From positions 1 through 16,138 of the forward strand of contig WGFS01000089.1 in assembly GCA_015492115.1 (NCBI GenBank): a stretch of DNA of 16,138 nucleotides, given 5' to 3'. Under the pieces are notes generated by a model. That model was not told the origin of the DNA and did no database searches. It saw only the letters and a program-made list of their open reading frames with translations. Shown here in pieces: positions 7,087 to 13,488 of the stretch. Every line of letters starts with the position of its first letter. The first letter of the stretch is position 1. The position numbers and the translations under genes are program-made. The DNA is from Aquificaceae bacterium. GTDB taxonomy: Bacteria > Aquificota > Aquificia > Aquificales > Aquificaceae.

Positions 7087-7941
7087 CTACATGAGCCTTT
7101 CGTTCATCCTGGAGAGGGCGTCCACCATACGGAGTGTTGTTTCAAGCTCTGAATGTAGAGAGGATACGTTTAACTCTATATCCCTTATCACCTGTGCCTG
7201 CTCATCAACCGCGCTGGCGACCTCGTTCACAGAAGCGTTAACCCTATCAGCAAACTCTCTGGCGTAATTGAGGAAATTTTTCATATCTTCCATATCCTGG
7301 GCTATAGACATGACAATGTCCCTCACGTTGGATATGTTCTGAACCATATCGCTCAGACTGTTTACAAACTCCCCCATCAGATCCTCAACCTCTCTCGTAA
7401 AGGATTCTGTCTTGGACGCAAGCCTCCCTATCTCCTCAGCCACGACAGAGAAGCCCTTTCCGTGCTCTCCAGCCCTTGCCGCTTCAATAGTGGCGTTCAG
7501 GGCGAGCATGCCCGTCTGCTCAGCTATGGCGGATATGCCTTTGACCATATATATCACCTTCTCAGCCACAGCTTGAAAACTTCTGACGCTTTCCATAAGC
7601 CCTTCAACTACCCTTATCTTTCCCTGGGTTTCTGCCAGTTTTTTCGTGAAGTGCTCGTGCCTCCGGGCTATCTCGTCCTTCATCTCCGACACCTCGTTGC
7701 TCAGAGCTCCTATGTTTGAGTTCAGCATACCGAGTGTTGTGGAAAACTCCTCAAGGGCTGTGGATATACCGCTTATTCTCTCCTTAACTCTGGGTGGAAT
7801 AGCACTGAGGAGCACGTTAGACCTGTACAGAACCGCCATCCTGTTGTTACAGCTTATAAGCTGGTCTGACAGCGGTTTAACCGCTTCATAAATATAGAGT
7901 TTTTTATTCTCTCCCGACTTCTTACTGGTTTTGAAGAACAT
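7087..7941 (-). CDS. Soluble methyl-accepting chemotaxis-like protein without a sensor domain
   Basis: The 284-aa protein has no membrane segment or signal peptide and is almost all heptad-rich helix. The kinase-interaction hairpin of methyl-accepting proteins is plain at 136-175: ISAIAEQTGMLALNATIEAA, then RAGEHGKGFSVVAEEIGRLA. One deviation is EQTG where most have EQTN at the tip. The first 50 residues hold no PAS, HAMP, GAF or globin-like domain, so sensing must come from a partner. Its RBS GGGAGG lies in the last codons of the upstream diiron-protein gene and only 3 nt separate stop and start, so the two are very likely translationally coupled. It should feed CheW/CheA arrays or another histidine kinase, but no che gene is in the window. 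It could instead be a non-chemotactic signalling protein. Confidence 0.88.
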   Translation of the reverse strand: MFFKTSKKSGENKKLYIYEAVKPLSDQLISCNNRMAVLYRSNVLLSAIPPRVKERISGISTALEEFSTTLGMLNSNIGALSNEVSEMKDEIARRHEHFTKKLAETQGKIRVVEGLMESVRSFQAVAEKVIYMVKGISAIAEQTGMLALNATIEAARAGEHGKGFSVVAEEIGRLASKTESFTREVEDLMGEFVNSLSDMVQNISNVRDIVMSIAQDMEDMKNFLNYAREFADRVNASVNEVASAVDEQAQVIRDIELNVSSLHSELETTLRMVDALSRMNERLM

Positions 7942-7944
7942 TGT

Positions 7945-8721
7945 TTACCTCCCGTATATCTCTTCCAGCACATCCTCTCCACATTTCAGCCTCTCAAGCC
8001 ATGAAAGGAATTTATCCACATTTCTCTGATCAAATACAGCACCGTGCTGAGGGGCTATCATCCTCACAGCTTTTTCTCTCACCAGCCCCACCCACTTTCT
8101 GAGCACTCTGTTGCTCTTCATATACCTCCTGTGAAATCCCTCCATCAGTTTTTTGTGGCTCTCAAAATCTTCAACAAATAAGTATCTCTTCCCACGTGGA
8201 AAGACCGCAGCCCCTATATCCCCGGAGAAGAGTATCTTGGACCTTGAATCGTAAGCTGAGAAATTACCTGTGCTGTGCAGGTAATGGGCTGGCAGGAACT
8301 CAACCTCATCACCCGTGGGCAGTGTTACAGAGCCTCCCGAGTCCTCTATAGGCTCTATCCTTGACACATCCGCCTTCCCGAAGTGAGGGACAAACCTTAT
8401 CCAAAGCTTGGATATGTAAACCTTAGCCGGGGTTACAGAGAGCCAGAGGGGAAGACCTGAGCTCACATCGGGATCCTGGTGGGAGTAGAAGACGTACCTT
8501 ATGTTCTCAAGGGGGATGAAGCGAGCGGTTTCAGCAACAACTCTCGGAAAGACGTGGGCACCTCCGGGGTCAAGCAGGATACCGATACCTCTGTTGATTA
8601 TCAGGTACTGATTTGTCTGGACGAGCCCCTCCTCATCTTCCTCCTCCCACCCGAGCCATATGAACCTGTGCTCTTCATCTTCGTAGATGGGCTTACCACC
8701 GATAGAGCTATCCCCTGCCAT
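7945..8721 (-). CDS. Metallo-beta-lactamase-fold diiron protein, ODP/flavodiiron-like
   Basis: The 258-aa protein has the metallo-beta-lactamase fold in its flavodiiron/oxygen-binding form, without a flavodoxin domain. Likely iron ligands: YSHQDPDVSSG (79-89; His81, Asp83, Asp85), PAHYLHSTGNF (144-154; His146, perhaps His149), FSGDIGA (165-171; Asp168) and APQHGAVF (223-230; His226). SHQDPD with PAHYLHSTGN is typical of ODP proteins, described in Treponema as oxygen sensors feeding a soluble chemoreceptor. ATG 8721 has a strong RBS (GGAGGGGAGCT directly upstream). TTGAAA, an 18-nt spacer and TATAAT form a good promoter. It leads a two-gene operon with the receptor. A reductase or hydrolase role is possible, but the context favours sensing. 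Confidence 0.85.
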   Translation of the reverse strand: MAGDSSIGGKPIYEDEEHRFIWLGWEEEDEEGLVQTNQYLIINRGIGILLDPGGAHVFPRVVAETARFIPLENIRYVFYSHQDPDVSSGLPLWLSVTPAKVYISKLWIRFVPHFGKADVSRIEPIEDSGGSVTLPTGDEVEFLPAHYLHSTGNFSAYDSRSKILFSGDIGAAVFPRGKRYLFVEDFESHKKLMEGFHRRYMKSNRVLRKWVGLVREKAVRMIAPQHGAVFDQRNVDKFLSWLERLKCGEDVLEEIYGR

Positions 8722-8748
8722 AGCTCCCCTCCAACGACTATTTCTCGC

Positions 8749-8778
8749 ATTATATTCTCATTTGACTTCTATTTTCAA
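8749..8778 (-). promoter_or_regulatory. Promoter of the diiron-protein/receptor operon
   Basis: On the minus strand TTGAAA (8778 to 8773), 18 nt, then TATAAT (8754 to 8749). This is the most complete sigma-70-type promoter seen in the window. It overlaps the stop codon of the upstream lipoprotein gene. The inferred leader of about 20 nt includes the GGAGGGGAG ribosome binding site. Confidence 0.6.
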
Positions 8779-9746
8779 ATTTTTGATCTCCTCACCCCGA
8801 TCCTCCGGAGGGCTTCCTCTATCCTTTCGTCCCTCTTGAGTGAGAAGGCTTCCCTGTAAAGCTCCGAAGCCTTCTCCAGGTCTCCTTTAAGCTCCTCACA
8901 CAGTCCCCTGTTGTAAAGGAGGGCGTAAGTTCTTTCCCTCATACTATCAAAAATTCCGCACGCTTCTGAGACCTTTCCCTCTTTGGCAAGGTCTATAGCC
9001 TTATCAAAGAGACCTCTGTTCCCTATCCCTTCGTCATCGTCAATAAACTCGGCGATCACGTTGACTCTGTGAGGGGCTATGTCCTCTATAAGCTCTTTTA
9101 TCGCGCTGGCTGTTGCTCTCTCCAGCATCCACGAAGGGCTTGAACCTGTATAGCCTCTATCCTCGCAGTGATCATCGCTCACCCTCTTGAGTATCTTCCT
9201 TGAGTAAACTATCTCACCCCTCTCCACATCTATCAGTTTTGGAACAACGAGAAGCTCAAGCTCATACCTTCTGCAGTTTACGTAGTAATCCACAGACTTC
9301 ACGCACTTCTTTATAAGTCCTGAGCCTTCCGTCTTCACACACCTGAACCTTTTCTCCCTGTATGGGGTAACGCTTTTAGAGACCTCAACCACGCCCGTGA
9401 GAATGCCCTCCGCATTGAGAAGTCTTCCAAGCCTTGCGGACTCCTCGGTCAGACCGCTTGAGGAGAACCTGAGCTCGCTCAGAACCCTGTCTATCTCAGC
9501 CCTGCTCACCAGCTTGAAGTAGGGTTTTCCTTTAACTTTAACCTTCAGAAGCTCCGCTGAGACCTCCGCAGAGAAGAGCCTTCCGTTCAGGCTCTGGCTT
9601 TCAAAGGGAAAGACCGCTATCTTCCTTATGCTTCCCCTGTACTCCCTCGGAGGCTCTACATAGCTTAACCTCACCTCAGGCTTTGCACACGAAAAGAGCA
9701 ACAGAGAGGAGAAGGTTAAAAGTAGAAAGAAGCTCAGTCTCTTCAC
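8775..9746 (-). CDS. Outer-membrane-type lipoprotein with CsgG/LpoB-like domain and TPR-like tail
   Basis: From the GTG at 9746 the product is 323 aa starting MKRLSFFLLL, a classic lipoprotein signal with lipobox LLFSC (Cys20). Residues about 40-125 resemble the CsgG/LpoB superfamily: IRKIAVFPFE (40-49), then YFKLVSRAEIDRVLSELRFS (76-95) and LLNAEGILTGVVEV (109-122). A Cys-containing middle (Cys136, 148, 158, 194) may hold disulfides. A TPR-like helical pair closes the protein (about 244-310). An ATG two codons upstream (9752) is possible, but it lies only 3 nt after the -10 box and would precede the expected transcription start. Role unknown; family members assist envelope assembly or peptidoglycan synthases. 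It diverges from the membrane serine protease gene. Confidence 0.72.
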   Translation of the reverse strand: MKRLSFFLLLTFSSLLLFSCAKPEVRLSYVEPPREYRGSIRKIAVFPFESQSLNGRLFSAEVSAELLKVKVKGKPYFKLVSRAEIDRVLSELRFSSSGLTEESARLGRLLNAEGILTGVVEVSKSVTPYREKRFRCVKTEGSGLIKKCVKSVDYYVNCRRYELELLVVPKLIDVERGEIVYSRKILKRVSDDHCEDRGYTGSSPSWMLERATASAIKELIEDIAPHRVNVIAEFIDDDEGIGNRGLFDKAIDLAKEGKVSEACGIFDSMRERTYALLYNRGLCEELKGDLEKASELYREAFSLKRDERIEEALRRIGVRRSKI

Positions 9747-9755
9747 GGGCATTGT

Positions 9756-9763
9756 ATTATAAT
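9756..9763. promoter_or_regulatory. Overlapping divergent -10 boxes, lipoprotein and serine protease genes
   Basis: ATTATAAT contains TATAAT on the plus strand (9758-9763) and TATAAT on the minus strand (9761 to 9756), nearly the same bases. The plus-strand transcript would have a leader of about 15 nt including AAGGAGGTG. The minus-strand transcript would be leaderless, starting at or near the GTG at 9746. Confidence 0.55.
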
Positions 9764-9770
9764 CCCTTTC

Positions 9771-9779
9771 AAGGAGGTG
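9771..9779 (+). promoter_or_regulatory. Strong ribosome binding site fixing the protease start
   Basis: AAGGAGGTG is nearly a full match to the anti-Shine-Dalgarno sequence and stands 5 nt before ATG 9785. It sets the start, although the frame is open further upstream to 9683. Confidence 0.85.
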
Positions 9780-9784
9780 GGGAG

Positions 9785-10660
9785 ATGCCCGCTTACGACC
9801 CCTTTTCTTATATGTTCAACCTTCTCTGGTTCATGTTCATCTTCTTCCTGATACTGAGCCCCTGGTTCAAGAAGATGTCCCTCCAGAGGGCGAGGGAGGC
9901 GGCGATAAGAACGATAGAGGAGAAGAGGAAGAGCAGGGTTATCACTATGATACACAGACAGGAAGCTATGGGCTTCCTCGGGATACCCATATTCAGGTTC
10001 ATAAACATAGAGGACTCCGAGAGGGTTCTCAGGGCTATAAGGATGACACCCGATGACATGCCTATAGACTTCATAATCCACACACCCGGAGGGCTCGCCC
10101 TCGCGGCGACCCAGATAGCGAACGCACTCGCAAAGCACAGGGCACCCGTGAGGGTCATAGTCCCCCACTATGCGATGTCCGGAGGAACTTTAATAGCCCT
10201 CGCTGCGGACGAGATAATCATGGACCCCAACGCTGTCCTTGGTCCAGTAGATCCCCAGATAGGACAGATGCCCGCAGCCTCCATACTGAAGGTCTTGGAA
10301 CAGAAAGAGCCAAAGGACATAGACGACCAGACCCTCATCCTCGCGGACGTCTCCAAGAAGGCTATAGAGCAGATGAAGACCTATCTGACGAACCTCCTAA
10401 CCTCAAAGGGTATGGAGAAGGAGAAAGCCCGGAGGATAGCGGAGGAGCTGGCGGTCGGGAAGTTCACCCACGACTACCCCCTCACGACAGATTATCTCAA
10501 GGAGCTTGGGCTCCCCGTCAACACTGAGGTTCCCGAAGAGGTCTACGCCCTCATGGAGCTCTACGAACAGCCTATGGGAGCACAGCCCCCCTCCGTTCAG
10601 TACATCCCAGTCCCCTACAAGCAGGCAGGTCAGAACTCGGGCGGTGCTAAGACCTCTTAG
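9785..10660 (+). CDS. Membrane-anchored ClpP-class serine protease (SDH-type, SppA/ClpP fold)
   Basis: The 291-aa protein has one N-terminal membrane anchor (about 11-27) and a ClpP-fold domain of the SDH proteinase family (PF01972, related to SppA). Visible: FIIHTPGGLALAATQIANAL (96-115), whose TPGG forms the oxyanion region; VPHYAMSGGTLIALAADEII (126-145) with likely nucleophile Ser132; and MDPNAVLGPVDPQIGQMP (146-163), characteristic of this family. Such enzymes probably degrade or trim membrane and exported proteins. The C-terminal tail (about 265-291) is Pro/Gln/Gly-rich and probably disordered. The start is set by the strong RBS at 9771-9779. The 3' end overlaps the FetB-type gene by 14 nt on the opposite strand. 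The catalytic base (Lys or His) cannot be assigned from sequence alone. Confidence 0.88.
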   Translation: MPAYDPFSYMFNLLWFMFIFFLILSPWFKKMSLQRAREAAIRTIEEKRKSRVITMIHRQEAMGFLGIPIFRFINIEDSERVLRAIRMTPDDMPIDFIIHTPGGLALAATQIANALAKHRAPVRVIVPHYAMSGGTLIALAADEIIMDPNAVLGPVDPQIGQMPAASILKVLEQKEPKDIDDQTLILADVSKKAIEQMKTYLTNLLTSKGMEKEKARRIAEELAVGKFTHDYPLTTDYLKELGLPVNTEVPEEVYALMELYEQPMGAQPPSVQYIPVPYKQAGQNSGGAKTS

Positions 10661-11387
10661 CTATCAGGCTCAGAGCAGTCCTGTAGCTAGTGTAGAGCAT
10701 GACAATGCTCCCTAAGAGTCCCGCGAAGACGAGGGCGTAGAGTATAACTATCTGAAAGAGTATAGCCTTCATGGGGTCAGCCCCTGCCATCAGCATTCCC
10801 ACCGCAACCCCCGGTATGTGGACGAGACCTGCCGCCTTCATGAAGTTTATTTTGGGAATTAGAGAGGTTCTCAGGCTGTCCGCAAATGCCTCCTTCATCG
10901 CGAACCTCAGGCTTGCCCCCAGGGCGACCTTAGCCTCTATCTCCTCTACTCTGTTTCTGACCTCCCCGAGGAACCTGTCAAAGGCGAGTGTTATGGAGTT
11001 GAGGGTATTCCCCACCACCAGACCCCCAAAGGGTATGAGCTGATGAGCCTGGGGCTTGAGGAGACCTATCAGCATAAGGGGGAGAAGGGTTGCGAGGGTT
11101 GATGTGGTTATTGAGAGAAGGCTCGTGAGGAGGATCTCCCTGTTCTTTATCCTCTCATAGGCTATGAAGGACGATATAAAAACCATGCCGAGGATAACGG
11201 AAAATAGTTCAAGAGGGGAGCTCAGTTTGAGGAGGTACTTGAGAATGTACCCGAGGAGAACGAGCTGGAGGGCTGTTCTGAGAGAGGAGAGGAGTATCTC
11301 CTTCTCGTTTCTGAGCCCCTCCTTCCAGGCTATTAGAACCGAGACTATCACGAGGGAGTAGGAGAGGAGGAAGGGCACCTTTTCCAT
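10647..11387 (-). CDS. fetB: FetB/YbbM-family ABC transporter permease (UPF0014)
   Basis: The 246-aa integral membrane protein of about seven helices matches the FetB family, the permease of a putative iron exporter whose ATPase is FetA. Diagnostic segments: SSLRTALQLVLLGYIL (34-49), FISSFIAYERI (70-80), PFGGLVVGNTLNSITLAFDR (119-138), and AAGLVHIPGVAVGMLMAGADP (185-205) followed by AILFQIVILYALVF (208-221). No ATPase gene is nearby, so the partner must be elsewhere or differ. TACAAT (11400 to 11395) lies 7 nt before the ATG, suggesting a leaderless transcript. It may also be read from the two small membrane genes upstream. Substrate assignment is by family only; some members relate to resistance to metals or peroxide. 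Confidence 0.88.
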   Translation of the reverse strand: MEKVPFLLSYSLVIVSVLIAWKEGLRNEKEILLSSLRTALQLVLLGYILKYLLKLSSPLELFSVILGMVFISSFIAYERIKNREILLTSLLSITTSTLATLLPLMLIGLLKPQAHQLIPFGGLVVGNTLNSITLAFDRFLGEVRNRVEEIEAKVALGASLRFAMKEAFADSLRTSLIPKINFMKAAGLVHIPGVAVGMLMAGADPMKAILFQIVILYALVFAGLLGSIVMLYTSYRTALSLIAKRS

Positions 11388-11394
11388 AGAGAGA

Positions 11395-11400
11395 ATTGTA
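11395..11400 (-). promoter_or_regulatory. Putative -10 box of the FetB-type gene
   Basis: TACAAT on the minus strand ends 7 nt before the ATG at 11387, within the 17-nt gap after the 40-aa gene. There is no Shine-Dalgarno site before this ATG. Confidence 0.35.
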
Positions 11401-11404
11401 TTGC

Positions 11405-11527
11405 TTATTCTCTTATTAACTTTTTAGTGTCCCTGTGCAGTTCTGTGGTCACTTTGTATATAGCATAGATTATCATCAAAACACCAAGGCTTATTCCTAA
11501 AAGACCTATAAGCTTGTAGACGTCCAT
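11405..11527 (-). CDS. Small single-pass membrane protein, 40 aa
   Basis: This ORF begins MDVYKLIGLLGISLG. One membrane helix is clear at about residues 6-24, followed by a basic, polar tail (KVTTELHRDTKKLIRE). A strong Shine-Dalgarno AAGGAGG sits in the last codons of the 79-aa gene, 6 nt before the ATG, and only 1 nt separates that gene's stop from this start. This makes translation and coupling likely despite the small size. I do not recognise a family. A structural partner of the 79-aa membrane protein is a reasonable inference. Confidence 0.65.
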   Translation of the reverse strand: MDVYKLIGLLGISLGVLMIIYAIYKVTTELHRDTKKLIRE

Positions 11528-11528
11528 G

Positions 11529-11768
11529 TCAGCCTCCTTCCTCTAATTTCTCCAGTAATTCGTTTGCGTCAAAGATCAGTTTTACCACGGCTACTATTAA
11601 GCCGGACAGAACCAATAAGCCCATGGAAAATATTACAACCTTTTCAGGTTCATCAAGGGAAAAGAAGAGGCTCACTAGACCACCCGATGTAGCCATTATC
11701 ATAACCCACAGAACCTTGATGTATTCGGTGAGAAACCTTATCCTCTCCCTCACAGCTTCCTTTTCCAT
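11529..11768 (-). CDS. Small two-pass membrane protein, 79 aa
   Basis: Starting at ATG 11768 the product has a charged N-terminus (MEKEAVRERIRFLTEYIK), two membrane helices (about 18-37 and 43-65) and an acidic tail (ANELLEKLEEGG). I recognise no family. A GTG at 11807 is in frame, but a TATAAT box (11804 to 11799) overlaps its second and third codons, so transcription should begin after it and ATG 11768 is preferred. Base composition is more AT-rich than its neighbours. It leads a likely operon with the coupled 40-aa gene and perhaps the FetB-type permease, and diverges from threonine synthase. Confidence 0.62.
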   Translation of the reverse strand: MEKEAVRERIRFLTEYIKVLWVMIMATSGGLVSLFFSLDEPEKVVIFSMGLLVLSGLIVAVVKLIFDANELLEKLEEGG

Positions 11769-11798
11769 ATCCTTATCAAGTATCAGATAACAGACAGC

Positions 11799-11804
11799 AT
11801 TATA
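11799..11804 (-). promoter_or_regulatory. -10 box of the small membrane-protein genes
   Basis: A perfect TATAAT on the minus strand, about 30 nt before ATG 11768. The inferred leader is about 24 nt with a weak AAGGAT close to the ATG. No good -35 box is visible. Confidence 0.45.
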
Positions 11805-11812
11805 CACAAGGC

Positions 11813-11840
11813 ACCGTCCCTTTACCGTCCGTGTGTACGG
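11813..11840. promoter_or_regulatory. Operator-like repeats between divergent promoters
   Basis: ACCGTCC occurs twice (11813-11819 and 11824-11830) at an 11-bp period, one helical turn. It runs into a small palindrome, CCGT-GTGT-ACGG (11829-11840). The cluster lies between the -10 boxes of the small membrane genes and thrC and covers the expected -35 region of both. It may bind a regulator or substitute for -35 contacts. No regulator can be named. Confidence 0.3.
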
Positions 11841-11845
11841 CGGGT

Positions 11846-11851
11846 TATAAT
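11846..11851 (+). promoter_or_regulatory. -10 box of the thrC operon
   Basis: A perfect TATAAT 12 nt before the thrC ATG. The inferred leader is about 5 nt. No Shine-Dalgarno site is present. Confidence 0.5.
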
Positions 11852-11863
11852 TAAGAGCGTGTT

Positions 11864-12922
11864 ATGGGTTCTTGGCAGGGAATCATAAACCAGTACAGGG
11901 AATTCCTCTCAGTCACAGACAAAACACCCGTCGTAACCCTCCTTGAAGGGAACACACCCCTGATAGAGGCTCCGAACCTCGCGAAGGCTATAGGCTTCAG
12001 GGGGAAGATATTTCTCAAGTATGAAGGGCTGAACCCTACCGGCTCCTTCAAGGACAGGGGGATGACCCTCGCCATCTCCAAGGCTGTGGAAGCCGGGAAG
12101 GAGGCGGTGATATGTGCCTCAACAGGGAACACCTCCGCATCTGCGGCAGCCTACGCGGCGAGGGCAGGTCTCAGGGCATACGTCCTCCTTCCGAAGGGGG
12201 CGGTTGCCATAGGTAAGCTCTCCCAGGCGATGATATACGGTGCAAAGGTTCTCGCTGTCAGGGGAACCTTTGACGACGCCCTCCACATAGTCAGGAAGAT
12301 AGGGGAGAAGTATCCGGTTGAGATAGTTAACTCTGTAAACCCCTTCAGGATAGAAGGGCAGAAGACCGCCGCCTACGAGGTCTGCGACGTCCTGGGTGAC
12401 GGACCCGACTACCACTTCATACCCGTTGGGAACGCGGGGAACATAACCGCCTACTGGAAGGGCTACAAGGAGTACAAGAAGGCAGGAAGGATAGAGAAAC
12501 TCCCGAAGATGATGGGATGGCAGGCTGAGGGTGCTGCACCCATAGTAAAGGGCTACCCCATAAAGAACCCCCAGACTGTCGCTACCGCCATAAAGATAGG
12601 GAACCCCTACAGCTGGAAAAACGCCCTCAAGGCTGCGGAGGAGTCGGGAGGGAGGATAGACATGGTTAGCGACGGAGAGATCCTCAGCGCCTACAAGACG
12701 ATAGCCTCTACCGAGGGGGTTTTCTGCGAACCTGCCTCGGCAGCGAGCGTCGCGGGGCTCATAAAGCTCACGAGGGAAGGCTTCTTCAAAGGAGGTGAGG
12801 TTGTCGTCTGTACCCTCACCGGGAACGGACTGAAGGATCCCGACACCGCCATAAAGGTCTGTGAAGAGCCCGTTACCGTCCCGCCCGAGATAAACGCCGT
12901 GGTGAGAGAGCTCGGCTTCTGA
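11864..12922 (+). CDS. thrC: Threonine synthase
   Basis: A PLP enzyme converting O-phosphohomoserine to threonine in the cytoplasm. The 352-aa length fits the short bacterial/archaeal class. Visible: EGNTPLIEAPNLA (28-40), NPTGSFKDRGM (57-67) with PLP-binding Lys63, ICASTGNTSASAAAYAARAG (83-102), PVGNAGN (187-193) as the phosphate loop, GWQAEGAAPIV (218-228), EPASAASVAGLI (289-300) and TLTGNGLKDPD (317-327). It leads an operon with a class II aldolase-family gene (1-nt overlap, TGATG) and a GcvH-like gene. None of the other threonine genes (lysC, asd, hom, thrB) is in the window. Confidence 0.95.
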   Translation: MGSWQGIINQYREFLSVTDKTPVVTLLEGNTPLIEAPNLAKAIGFRGKIFLKYEGLNPTGSFKDRGMTLAISKAVEAGKEAVICASTGNTSASAAAYAARAGLRAYVLLPKGAVAIGKLSQAMIYGAKVLAVRGTFDDALHIVRKIGEKYPVEIVNSVNPFRIEGQKTAAYEVCDVLGDGPDYHFIPVGNAGNITAYWKGYKEYKKAGRIEKLPKMMGWQAEGAAPIVKGYPIKNPQTVATAIKIGNPYSWKNALKAAEESGGRIDMVSDGEILSAYKTIASTEGVFCEPASAASVAGLIKLTREGFFKGGEVVVCTLTGNGLKDPDTAIKVCEEPVTVPPEINAVVRELGF

Positions 12923-13473
12923 TGGAGTTCATCTACAGAGAGATAGTAAGAGTCGGGAGGCTCCTCTTTGATGAGGGACTCGTCAGCGCACGCTCTGGAA
13001 ATATAAGCAGAGCTTTCGGAGACAAGCTCTTCATAACGAGGACGGGGGCGAACATGGGAGCTCTCACAGGGGAGGATGTAATCTGCCTCCCTCTGAAAGA
13101 AGAACACCTCCTTGACAGAAGGGCGTCCGTTGAGCTCCCTGTCCACAGGAGGATAATCCTTGAAACCAAAAAGCCCGCAGTTGTTCACGCACACCCCACC
13201 TACACGCTCTTGCTCTCTTACGACAGGGAGGAGATCATACCTGTGGATTCGGAGGGGAGGGAGATACTCGGCAGGGTTCCCGTTCTTGAATTAGAGAGAC
13301 CCTCTGCCTCGGAAGAACTTGCCAGAGAGGCATCCAAAGTTCTCAAGGTTTTGCCGGTCGTGGTTGTGAAGGGGCACGGGGTCTTCTCCTGTGCAGGGGA
13401 GCTCCACAGGGCTTACAGCCTCATATCCACCCTGGAGCATTCCTGTAAAATACTCTTTCTGAGAGGCTCTTAA
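12922..13473 (+). CDS. Class II aldolase/adducin-family protein
   Basis: The 183-aa protein carries the zinc site of class II sugar-phosphate aldolases and epimerases. SARSGNISR (22-30) binds phosphate, ASVELPVHRRIIL (68-80) holds catalytic Glu71, VVHAHPTY (87-94) gives His89 and His91, and VVKGHGVFSCAG (148-159) gives His152. Relatives include L-fuculose-1-phosphate aldolase, ribulose-5-phosphate 4-epimerase and methylthioribulose-1-phosphate dehydratase. The sequence does not decide among them. At 183 aa it is at the short end of the family. Its start overlaps the thrC stop by one base, implying translational coupling. No sugar pathway genes accompany it, so the substrate is unknown. Confidence 0.85.
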   Translation: MEFIYREIVRVGRLLFDEGLVSARSGNISRAFGDKLFITRTGANMGALTGEDVICLPLKEEHLLDRRASVELPVHRRIILETKKPAVVHAHPTYTLLLSYDREEIIPVDSEGREILGRVPVLELERPSASEELAREASKVLKVLPVVVVKGHGVFSCAGELHRAYSLISTLEHSCKILFLRGS

Positions 13474-13488
13474 CGCAGGAGGTAGAAA

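Noticed and set aside
9683..9784. N-terminal extension of the membrane serine protease
   Set aside because: It would overlap the divergent lipoprotein gene and the promoter. A near-perfect Shine-Dalgarno site fixes ATG 9785.
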